Below are positions 1-4,411 of a stretch of DNA of 5,419 bases, in pieces. Source of the DNA: an uncultured Ruminococcus sp. (GTDB lineage Bacteria > Bacillota_A > Clostridia > Oscillospirales > Ruminococcaceae). Position numbers and translations under genes: made by a program. Positions within the stretch are counted from its first letter, which is position 1. Every line of letters begins with the position of its first letter. The DNA lies in assembly GCA_947303535.1 (NCBI GenBank), contig CAMYYQ010000108.1, positions 1 through 5,419 on the forward strand. Reading direction: 5' to 3'. The notes beneath the pieces were generated by a model. The model made no database searches and was not told the DNA's origin. It worked only from the letters and a program-made list of their open reading frames with translations.

Positions 1-246
1 GAATATATTGCAACCACACTCGACGATATCAGCCGTATTGCAGGCGTTCTGCTCCACCCGATGGCTCCTTTCGGCACTGAGAAGCTCCGCGAGTACCTGG
101 AAGTAGACGAGCGTATCTGGTCATGGGATACTATCCTCGAACCGCTGACATACTTCACAGGCAATGACCATAAGCTGAAATTCCTGCCTCCGAGAACGGA
201 CTTTTTCACCCGTCACGAGAGCCAGTTTGCTGCTGCCGAAGAATAA
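1..246 (+). CDS. metG: Methionyl-tRNA synthetase, C-terminal 81 residues (5' end outside window)
   Basis: Reading frame 1 is open from the first base to a TAA at 244-246, giving the last 81 residues of a larger protein. The helix segment ISRIAGVLLHPMAPFGTEKL resembles the anticodon-binding helical domain of class I aminoacyl-tRNA synthetases, in which methionyl enzymes carry a hydrophobic run followed by P-x-x-P or P-x-A-P and a short helix. The tail HKLKFLPPRTDFFTRHESQF resembles, from memory, the end of methionyl-tRNA synthetases in some Firmicutes. The HIGH and KMSKS catalytic motifs lie outside the window, so the identity rests on the tail alone. The enzyme would charge tRNA-Met with methionine in the cytoplasm. 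An ATG at 61 is internal and is not the start. A strong palindrome followed by T residues about 130 bases downstream is the likely terminator. Another class I synthetase remains possible. Confidence 0.6.
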   Translation, partial: EYIATTLDDISRIAGVLLHPMAPFGTEKLREYLEVDERIWSWDTILEPLTYFTGNDHKLKFLPPRTDFFTRHESQFAAAEE

Positions 247-254
247 TTAGTCTG

Positions 255-291
255 CGAGTGAGTAGTGAGTAGTGATTAGTGCATAGTAGGG
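255..291 (+). repeat. Short AGTAGTG tandem-like repeat
   Basis: Just after the tRNA synthetase stop codon there is a degenerate run of the unit AGTAGTG or AGTGATT (GAGTGAGTAGTGAGTAGTG, then ATTAGTG), ending in ATAGTAGGG. It has no coding potential. It leads directly into the palindrome cluster and may be its worn left edge. Confidence 0.55.
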
Positions 292-334
292 AACGCCTCC
301 CAACAGGAGCCGCGCCCCTCTGTCCTTCGGACAT

Positions 335-353
335 CTCCCTACACTGTAGGGAG
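335..353 (+). repeat. Perfect 9-bp palindrome in the REP-like cluster
   Basis: CTCCCTACA at 335-343 is the exact complement of TGTAGGGAG at 345-353, with one base at the centre. Here the TGTAGGG header is itself the right arm of the palindrome, unlike in the other units, where it sits at the left edge. This suggests two units meeting head to head. Confidence 0.75.
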
Positions 354-375
354 TCACCCTCGGCGTTCCGCATAG

Positions 376-399
376 GGGCGGATATTATCCGCCCTTTTT
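376..399 (+). terminator. Likely intrinsic terminator of the tRNA synthetase gene, made from a repeat unit
   Basis: GGGCGGATA (376-384) pairs perfectly with TATCCGCCC (386-394), and five T residues follow at 395-399. That is a GC-rich stem plus U tract on the + strand, about 130 bases after the upstream stop codon. The same sequence is one of the TGTAGGG-family palindromes (header CATAGGGG), so a repeat unit may have been recruited as the terminator. Confidence 0.6.
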
Positions 400-433
400 A
401 ATTTAACCATATGTATGTTGTAACTATGTGTAG

Positions 434-503
434 GGGCTGCCAGCTCTGCATATAGCATTGCCAGCCAAATCACAGATTTGGGGCACTGCTTATTTGGCAG
501 TCC
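434..503 (+). repeat. Seventy-base three-tier hairpin repeat
   Basis: Following a TGTAGGGGC header, three nested stems can be drawn. The outer stem is GGGCTGCCA (434-442) with TGGCAGTCC (495-503), with one G:T pair. The middle stem is AGCATTGCC (454-462) with GGCACTGCT (482-490), with one mismatch. The tip is CCAAATC (465-471) with GATTTGG (475-481) around loop ACA. It is the longest unit of the cluster. Its tip CAAATC-N3-GATTTG recurs in the second repeat region near 3761-3775, where GC-rich outer stems also flank it. Confidence 0.7.
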
Positions 504-539
504 GCGCCTTACGATGCAAGTAACGTGAACGCACTGTAG

Positions 540-558
540 GGACGACCATTGGTCGTCC
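540..558 (+). repeat. Perfect 9-bp palindrome unit
   Basis: GGACGACCA (540-548) pairs with TGGTCGTCC (550-558) around a single centre base. It follows the header CACTGTAGGG (532-541). No T tract follows, so it is less likely than the 376-399 unit to end transcription. Confidence 0.75.
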
Positions 559-596
559 GCCAATTACGTATAAATCCCAAATGACTCACTGTATGG

Positions 597-611
597 GCGA
601 ACAGTGTTCGC
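597..611 (+). repeat. Seven-bp palindrome unit, partly worn
   Basis: GCGAACA (597-603) pairs with TGTTCGC (605-611). The header TGTATGGGC at 590-598 carries a G-to-T change from TGTAGGGGC. The arm following the stem (ACG) no longer matches the header side, suggesting decay of an older unit. Confidence 0.65.
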
Positions 612-648
612 ACGTCAATCCCGATAAGAAAATGATTGCCTCATGTAG

Positions 649-670
649 GGGCTGGCGTCCTCGACAGCCC
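649..670 (+). repeat. Right-most TGTAGGGGC palindrome unit
   Basis: GGGCTG (649-654) pairs with CAGCCC (665-670) around a 10-base interior. The header TGTAGGGGC starts at 644. Beyond it the composition changes sharply to A/T-rich sequence that runs to the cysK promoter, with a weak A/T-rich hairpin at 696-724 (AAATATT with AATATTT, inner TATTC with GAATA) and a CATTTATAAATG palindrome at 681-692. Confidence 0.6.
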
Positions 671-792
671 GTGAATTACTCATTTATAAATGAAAAAATA
701 TTGATATTCGTGAATAAAATATTTGTTATAAACTCATGCATATAACTTCAAAGGTATATTGCAGTTAGTAAAATGGAAAATAAATATTACTG

Positions 793-820
793 TGTGCAAA
801 AAGTTCTTGCCTTTTGCACA
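793..820. promoter_or_regulatory. Inverted repeat overlapping the cysK -35 region (candidate operator)
   Basis: TGTGCAAAA (793-801) is the exact reverse complement of TTTTGCACA (812-820), with a 10-base spacer. The spacer and right arm overlap the proposed -35 hexamer at 807-812. A perfect 9-bp dyad straddling a -35 box is the usual geometry for a repressor site, but I do not recognise the binding family. It could instead be chance in A/T-rich DNA. Confidence 0.45.
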
Positions 821-835
821 GAAGTATAGTATAAT
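807..835 (+). promoter_or_regulatory. Putative sigma-A promoter for the cysK operon
   Basis: TTGCCT (807-812) and a consensus TATAAT (830-835) are 17 bases apart, and the start codon is 39 bases beyond the -10 box. Transcription would begin near 842, leaving a leader of roughly 33 bases. That is too short for a T-box or SAM riboswitch, so any control is more likely to act at the DNA level through the dyad overlapping the -35. Confidence 0.65.
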
Positions 836-874
836 GGTAATGCTAATGTAATTATGACATAAGGAGCGCGTGAG

Positions 875-1804
875 ATGATTTATAATAATGTTCTGGAAGC
901 TATGGGACATACTCCGATGATAAAGCTTAACCGAATGAACAAAAAGGGTAATGCAGATGTTCTCGTTAAGTTCGAGGGACTGAACGTAGGCGGTTCTATA
1001 AAAACACGTACAGCGTACAATATGATACGCCATGCCGAAAGGGAAGGAAAAATAAACGAAAATACCATAATAGTTGAGCCGACAAGCGGAAATCAGGGTA
1101 TAGGTCTTGCTCTGGTGGGAGCTGTTAAGGGCTATAAAACAATTATAATAATGCCTGATTCCGTAAGTGAGGAGCGCAGAAAGCTCGTTAATCACTACGG
1201 TGCAGAGGTAATTCTTATCCACGATGACGGCGATATAGGAAAGTGCATACAGGAGTGCCTTGATACAGCACTGAGAATGGCGGAAGAGGACGAAAATGTT
1301 TTCGTTCCTCAACAGTTCAGCAATGTAAACAATATCGGAGCACATAAATTCCACACAGCACTTGAGATACTTGAGCAGACCGCAGTAAAGATAGACGGTT
1401 TCTGCTCGGGAATAGGCACAGGCGGTACTATCACAGGTATCGGTGAAGCTCTGAAAGCTCAGTATCCCGACATGGTCATATGGGCAGTCGAGCCTGAAAA
1501 CGCAGCTATCCTTGCAGGCGGAAACATCGGCACACACCTGCAAATGGGCATCGGTGACGGAATAATCCCCGATATCCTTAATCAGAAAATTTATGACGAT
1601 ATATATATAGTTACCGATGAGGAAGCTATACAGACCGCAAAAGACCTCGCATCAAAAGAGGGCATAATGTGCGGTATATCAAGCGGTACCAACGTAGCGG
1701 CAGCTCTGAAGCTTGCCGAGAAGCTGGGCGAGGGAAAGACAGTTGTAACTATACTTCCCGATACAGCCGAGAGATATTTCTCGACTCCGCTTTTTGATGA
1801 CTGA
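875..1804 (+). CDS. cysK: Cysteine synthase family PLP enzyme (O-acetylserine sulfhydrylase-like)
   Basis: This 309-residue protein has the length and fold markers of fold-type II PLP enzymes of the CysK/CysM group, which make cysteine from O-acetylserine and sulfide in the cytoplasm. The PLP lysine is K43 in NVGGSIKTR (37-45). The substrate loop is TSGNQG (70-75). The glycine-rich PLP-phosphate loop is GTGGT (181-185), and the SSGTN segment (269-273) lies near the pyridine nitrogen. Several positions differ from the usual family motifs as I know them: NPGGSVKDR is NVGGSIKTR, TSGNTG is TSGNQG, and the usual serine after VEP is replaced in VEPENAAIL. A neighbouring substrate (O-phosphoserine or homocysteine-type) is therefore possible. 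The start is fixed by AAGGAG at 861-866, eight bases before ATG. It is followed after 42 bases by a PNPOx-family gene with no terminator between. No serine acetyltransferase gene is visible. Confidence 0.85.
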   Translation: MIYNNVLEAMGHTPMIKLNRMNKKGNADVLVKFEGLNVGGSIKTRTAYNMIRHAEREGKINENTIIVEPTSGNQGIGLALVGAVKGYKTIIIMPDSVSEERRKLVNHYGAEVILIHDDGDIGKCIQECLDTALRMAEEDENVFVPQQFSNVNNIGAHKFHTALEILEQTAVKIDGFCSGIGTGGTITGIGEALKAQYPDMVIWAVEPENAAILAGGNIGTHLQMGIGDGIIPDILNQKIYDDIYIVTDEEAIQTAKDLASKEGIMCGISSGTNVAAALKLAEKLGEGKTVVTILPDTAERYFSTPLFDD

Positions 1805-1810
1805 TATAAA

Positions 1811-1822
1811 CGCCGCAAGGCG
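1811..1822 (+). other. Small GNRA-loop hairpin between cysK and the PNPOx gene
   Basis: CGCC (1811-1814), GCAA (1815-1818) and GGCG (1819-1822) form a 4-bp GC stem with a GNRA-type tetraloop. It lies between the cysK stop and the next Shine-Dalgarno sequence. No T tract follows, so it is not a terminator; it may stabilise or segment the mRNA. Confidence 0.35.
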
Positions 1823-1846
1823 ATAATATAAGGAGGTTTATTTAAC

Positions 1847-2242
1847 ATGAGCAGGATCTACGATTTTCTTACAGAAGCAGGAATGTTCTTCATCGCAACA
1901 AATGACGGAGCACAGCCTAAGCTGAGACCTTTCGGTTCACACATTGAAATGGACGGCAAGGTAATGTTTGCGGTAGGTGACTTCAAGGCTGTATACAGAC
2001 AGATGCTCGCAAACCCTCTCTGCGAGATAGTTGCCTGCAAGCCTGACGGAGTATGGCTCCGCTACACAGGAAAGATCGTTTTTGACGATGATCCTAAGTA
2101 TACTGAGGCAATGTATGCAACAAGTCCGCTTCTCAAGCAGATATACAACGAGCAGACAGGCTTCAAGATGAAGATATTCCACCTTGAAGATGCAACAGCA
2201 TTTATCATGCCTCCCGTTGGCGAACCTGAGCGTATACTCTGA
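1847..2242 (+). CDS. Pyridoxamine 5'-phosphate oxidase family protein (FMN-binding split barrel)
   Basis: This 131-residue soluble protein fits the small single-domain PNPOx-like split-barrel family, whose members bind FMN or another flavin as dimers. The signature runs are FIATNDGAQPKLRPFG (15-30), where the basic LRPFG strand usually contacts the FMN phosphate, and VYRQMLANPLCEI (49-61), a conserved helix of this subfamily. The next strand, GVWLRYTGKI (68-77), fits the barrel. It is much shorter than PdxH (about 200 residues or more) and lacks its C-terminal substrate region, so true pyridoxal-phosphate synthesis is unlikely; family members are often poorly characterised flavin reductases. 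A strong AAGGAGGT at 1830-1837 lies nine bases before ATG. It is probably co-transcribed with the PLP enzyme upstream and ends just before a bidirectional terminator. Confidence 0.85.
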   Translation: MSRIYDFLTEAGMFFIATNDGAQPKLRPFGSHIEMDGKVMFAVGDFKAVYRQMLANPLCEIVACKPDGVWLRYTGKIVFDDDPKYTEAMYATSPLLKQIYNEQTGFKMKIFHLEDATAFIMPPVGEPERIL

Positions 2243-2259
2243 TAATTATAAAAAAATGA

Positions 2260-2291
2260 CCCGAAAGAAGCCGTATATGACTCCTTTCGGG
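2260..2291. terminator. Bidirectional terminator between convergent PNPOx and MATE genes
   Basis: CCCGAAAG (2260-2267) pairs with CTTTCGGG (2284-2291) around a 16-base loop. On the - strand the stem is followed by a run of seven T residues (A tract at 2250-2256 on +), making a good terminator for the MATE gene, whose stop lies six bases away. On the + strand the following ATATTTTATATC is a weaker T-rich tract that can serve the PNPOx gene. Confidence 0.75.
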
Positions 2292-2296
2292 ATATT

Positions 2297-3643
2297 TTAT
2301 ATCTTGTTATATGCAAGCCACAGCTTTTCTGTGTGCTTTTTTCTTTTTCGCAGGTGGAACAAACCGACTGCCATTATCATAGTGAGCGCTTCAGATATTG
2401 GCACAGCCAGCCATACAAGCCCTATGCTTTGCAGGAAGTAGGCTATAAATGCCGCCGGGATAACGAGGAAGGTTCCTCTCAGCAGAGATATGAGCTGAGC
2501 ACTGTGTGGCATTTCGTCTGACATGAAGAATACCGACACAATGGTATTGATACCCATAAACGGCATGAAAAGGAAGTATATCCTGAGTCCGTTTTCTGCA
2601 ATAACCTGCATTTTGCTGTCGCCGCTGCTGTTGAACAGACTTACGATATTCGATGTCTGCGTATATATCAGAACGTATGACAGAGCAGCCAGAGCAAGTG
2701 CGATCCTTATGGATAACCGCAGGGTATATTTTATTGCAGCATTGTCATTTCTGCCGTGATATCGGCACAGAAGAGGCTGTATGCCGCTGGAAAGTCCCAC
2801 AAATATGGCTGTAAAGACGATACCGATATTGGCTATGACACCGTATGCGGCAATACCTGTATTGCCCATAAGGCGGTATATCACGAAATTGAATATCATA
2901 AGCACCAAGCCGCCCGATATCTCCGTGAAAAACGAATGAAGTCCCAGTGAGACTATCTCCTTGATGATGCTCCATGACGGACGCATCAATCTCAGACTGA
3001 AAGCGTTCCAGCCCGTTATTATGTGGATACTCATTATGCTCATGCTTACGAAAGGTGATATGCACGTTGCAAGTGCAGCGCCCTTCATGCCCATACCGAG
3101 CTTGAAGATGAATACATAATCGAGTATTATATTGGCAAGGCTACCACTCAGCATTCCCAGCATGGCAAGCCGCGGAGCGCAGTCATTGCGCATAAAGCAA
3201 GCCATGATATTGTTCATCAGGAAAGCAGGAGAGAATAGTAATATGATCTTTAAGTAATCGTGTGAAAGTCTGAAAATAGTTGTGTCTGCTCCGAGTAAAT
3301 GTGTAAACTGTTTTGAGAAGAAAATGCCTGTTATCTCAAAAACTGCGCTGACAGCCAGCATGGATATAAACGCATTTGTAAATATCCTGTCTGTTTCGAT
3401 GCGTTCAGTTCTGCAATAAAGCATAGAGAATTTGCTTCCGCCGCCCATACCGAGCATAAGTCCGAAACCGTTAAGAAAGTTAAAGACAGGCAGAGCAAGA
3501 TTCAAGGCGGCAAGTCCTTCTGCCCCCATCCCCTTGGAAATAAAAAACGTATCAATAAGAATATATATTGATACACCGATAGAGCTGATAACATTCGCCA
3601 ATATGTACCTGATAAGATCATTACGTATTGGTTTAATGTTCAT
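2297..3643 (-). CDS. MATE family efflux transporter (MepA/DinF-like)
   Basis: The 448-residue protein is almost wholly hydrophobic and has the length and 12-helix, two-halves layout of MATE exporters. These inner-membrane antiporters expel cationic drugs or metabolites using Na+ or H+ gradients. The first helix carries IYILIDTFFISKGMGAEGLA (26-45), matching the family pattern of an acidic residue (D31) ahead of FI-x-x-G-x-G, followed by a conserved proline (P52) in helix 2. The second half begins near residue 226 (IIKEIVSLGLHSFFTEISGG) and repeats the pattern. The C-terminal tail is basic (RKRKKH, 432-437). The substrate cannot be read from the sequence. The start ATG has no standard Shine-Dalgarno; a run of five G lies 14 bases upstream in the loop of a possible hairpin. 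It is convergent with the PNPOx gene and not in an operon with rpmB, which has its own terminator. Confidence 0.9.
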   Translation of the reverse strand: MNIKPIRNDLIRYILANVISSIGVSIYILIDTFFISKGMGAEGLAALNLALPVFNFLNGFGLMLGMGGGSKFSMLYCRTERIETDRIFTNAFISMLAVSAVFEITGIFFSKQFTHLLGADTTIFRLSHDYLKIILLFSPAFLMNNIMACFMRNDCAPRLAMLGMLSGSLANIILDYVFIFKLGMGMKGAALATCISPFVSMSIMSIHIITGWNAFSLRLMRPSWSIIKEIVSLGLHSFFTEISGGLVLMIFNFVIYRLMGNTGIAAYGVIANIGIVFTAIFVGLSSGIQPLLCRYHGRNDNAAIKYTLRLSIRIALALAALSYVLIYTQTSNIVSLFNSSGDSKMQVIAENGLRIYFLFMPFMGINTIVSVFFMSDEMPHSAQLISLLRGTFLVIPAAFIAYFLQSIGLVWLAVPISEALTMIMAVGLFHLRKRKKHTEKLWLAYNKI

Positions 3644-3649
3644 TATTTA

Positions 3650-3673
3650 AATGTTTACCCCCATTTAAACATT
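3650..3673 (-). promoter_or_regulatory. Leader hairpin of the MATE mRNA with G-run in its loop
   Basis: On the - strand AATGTTTA and TAAACATT form an exact 8-bp inverted repeat around an 8-base loop that contains GGGGG. The stem ends six bases before the start codon. The G-run is the only Shine-Dalgarno-like sequence here. It lies too far from the ATG in linear distance, but would be displayed in a loop if the RNA folds. At DNA level the same dyad could be a protein site. Confidence 0.4.
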
Positions 3674-3682
3674 ATTTGTCAT

Positions 3683-3700
3683 GTGAATATTATAATTCAC
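3683..3700 (-). promoter_or_regulatory. Dyad GTGAAT-TATAAT-ATTCAC centred on the MATE -10 box
   Basis: Read on the - strand, 6-bp arms GTGAAT and ATTCAC enclose exactly the hexamer TATAAT (3689-3694). A repressor bound to this dyad would cover the -10 element. The likely binding protein is unknown, and no regulator gene is adjacent in the window. Confidence 0.45.
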
Positions 3701-3718
3701 GGTTTTTTATTATATCAT
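3689..3718 (-). promoter_or_regulatory. Putative promoter of the MATE gene
   Basis: The -10 box TATAAT is at 3694-3689 and an imperfect -35 box ATGATA is at 3718-3713, 18 bases apart. Transcription would start near 3682, giving a leader of about 39 bases. The -35 falls inside the left palindrome of the neighbouring repeat element, so the repeat may supply part of the promoter. Confidence 0.5.
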
Positions 3719-3831
3719 ATAAGCGAAGCGTTATGATATAATTGCCCGATATGCAGGGAGCAAATCTCTGATTTGCGTATCTGCAAGGGCTTAGATAAAA
3801 TATAATGAATGCAATTGCATTTATTATATCA
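3707..3831. repeat. Composite palindromic repeat element bordered by TTATTATATCA
   Basis: Direct copies of TTATTATATCA lie at 3707-3717 and 3821-3831, and an inverted copy of its core (TGATATAAT) is at 3734-3742. Between them are three palindromes. TATATCATA (3711-3719) pairs with TATGATATA (3732-3740). A tiered hairpin has GCCC (3744-3747) with GGGC (3787-3790), TGCAG (3752-3756) with CTGCA (3781-3785), and GCAAATC (3760-3766) with GATTTGC (3770-3776). A 30-base palindrome at 3800-3829 has 15-bp arms and a single G:T pair. The element is non-coding, about 125 bases, and looks like a small non-autonomous or REP-type unit. Its middle hairpin has the same CAAATC-N3-GATTTG tip as the 434-503 repeat. 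Confidence 0.7.
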
Positions 3832-3959
3832 CAAAATAGCTGAAAATAATAGCCTTTTGCAGCAATTTTGGATAAATGATGAAATTACAATAGCACTATA
3901 TGCTTTTTATATTATAAAATCACCAAATCCGAGCCGATAAAATAAGCTTGTGTATAACG
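3832..3959. other. A/T-rich spacer with no recognised feature
   Basis: This stretch lies between the composite repeat and the rpmB terminator. I see no open reading frame of useful length with a ribosome binding site, no strong stem-loop and no clear promoter. Confidence 0.5.
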
Positions 3960-3960
3960 A

Positions 3961-3991
3961 AAAAAGAGCGTTCCGAAGTGGAACGCTCTTT
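3961..3991 (-). terminator. Intrinsic terminator of rpmB
   Basis: On the - strand GAGCGTTCC (3988-3980), loop ACTTC and GGAACGCTC (3974-3966) form a perfect 9-bp GC-rich stem, extended by A:T pairs, followed by a T run (A tract at 3960-3965 on +). It lies about 17 bases after the rpmB stop. This separates rpmB from the MATE gene as its own transcription unit. Confidence 0.9.
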
Positions 3992-4007
3992 ATTTACTTC
4001 TTCATGA

Positions 4008-4193
4008 TCAAGCTCTCTCGACCTTACCAGAACGTAAGCATCTTGAGCAAGCGTAGATATGACAAGGAGTACCCTTGACGATAGCCTTAACACGCTTTAC
4101 GTTAGGCTTCCATGTTCTGTTTGAACGTCTGTGTGAGTGGGAAACCTTGATACCAAAGGTTACGCCCTTTCCGCAGATATCACATTTTGCCAT
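4008..4193 (-). CDS. rpmB: 50S ribosomal protein L28
   Basis: The 61-residue basic protein is a full-length bacterial L28, a late-assembling component of the large ribosomal subunit. It opens with MAKCDICGKGVTFG and carries the conserved core SHSHRRSNRTWKPN (18-31), which contacts rRNA. Two CxxC pairs, C4/C7 and C49/C52, make it the zinc-ribbon (C+) form; many bacteria also carry a cysteine-free copy induced on zinc shortage, none of which is seen here. The start is set by AAGGAGGTG seven bases upstream. It is monocistronic, with its own promoter and terminator, and is transcribed away from the M50 operon. Confidence 0.97.
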   Translation of the reverse strand: MAKCDICGKGVTFGIKVSHSHRRSNRTWKPNVKRVKAIVKGTPCHIYACSRCLRSGKVERA

Positions 4194-4237
4194 TAGGTTG
4201 CACCTCCTTAACTAACCTGTAAAAATACAACATGATT

Positions 4238-4266
4238 ATTTTATCACATTATGAGAAAAAAAGCAA
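4238..4266 (-). promoter_or_regulatory. Putative sigma-A promoter of rpmB with upstream A/T tracts
   Basis: On the - strand TTGCTT (4266-4261) and TAAAAT (4243-4238) are 17 bases apart, about 44 bases before the start codon. Immediately upstream (4270-4300) lie long runs of A and T, which resemble UP-element DNA that boosts strong promoters such as those of ribosomal protein genes. Confidence 0.6.
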
Positions 4267-4325
4267 GTGTTTTTTAAAAAAAAACAAAAATTTTTTTTTC
4301 GCACCTGTAAAATCTCTTTTTTTAC

Positions 4326-4354
4326 TTGAAATATATGCCGCTATGTTGTATAAT
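4326..4354 (+). promoter_or_regulatory. Sigma-A promoter of the M50 operon
   Basis: TTGAAA (4326-4331) and TATAAT (4349-4354) are 17 bases apart, close to full consensus, and 57 bases upstream of the M50 start codon. The poly-A/T tracts on its upstream side are shared with the divergent rpmB promoter. Confidence 0.75.
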
Positions 4355-4411
4355 ATATATTGTATAACTATTGGCTGAGTATTTTTTGCTCGGCAGCAGA
4401 AAGGATAAATA

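Larger units (their letters stand above)
283..671 (+). repeat. Cluster of TGTAGGG-headed palindromic repeats (REP-like)
   Basis: This gene-free stretch holds at least five full units and one or two worn ones, all in the same orientation. Headers are at 345-351, 371-378 (CATAGGGG), 429-437, 535-541, 590-598 (TGTATGGGC) and 644-652; a relic is at 285-291. Each header runs into an inverted repeat that usually ends in CCG or CGC. Stems differ in sequence but stay paired: GGAT-ATT-ATCC, GACC-ATT-GGTC, GAAC-AGT-GTTC. There is also a 5-bp TGTCC/GGACA hairpin at 321-333, and a longer-range match GGAACGCC (290-297) with GGCGTTCC (362-369). The paired arms suggest selection or copying of structure, as in REP or MITE-like extragenic palindromes. 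No transposase gene is visible. The function is unknown. Confidence 0.8.

Noticed and set aside
354..563. Small - strand open frame of 69 codons in the first repeat cluster
   Set aside because: It runs through several palindromic repeat units, shows no recognisable motif and is explained by the repeats.
345..671. Possible CRISPR array
   Set aside because: The repeated part is only a 7-10 base header, unit lengths and spacings vary from about 25 to over 100 bases, and each unit is its own palindrome; no cas gene is present.
836..874. Possible riboswitch or T-box ahead of cysK
   Set aside because: With the proposed promoter the leader is only about 33 bases and contains no stem-loop or T-box sequence.
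734..1543. Long - strand open frame of 269 codons opposite cysK
   Set aside because: It lies almost wholly antisense to a clearly recognisable enzyme gene, its translation is low-complexity-like with many C, Y and H residues and no family motif, and it has no ribosome binding site that I can see.
2745..3065. - strand open frame of 106 codons within the MATE gene
   Set aside because: It is a shadow in another frame of the MATE gene, which has a clear membrane-protein sequence over its whole length.
4265..4325. Long A and T runs as a terminator or slippage site
   Set aside because: No GC-rich stem accompanies them, and they lie between two divergent promoters, where an UP-element or DNA-bending role is more plausible.
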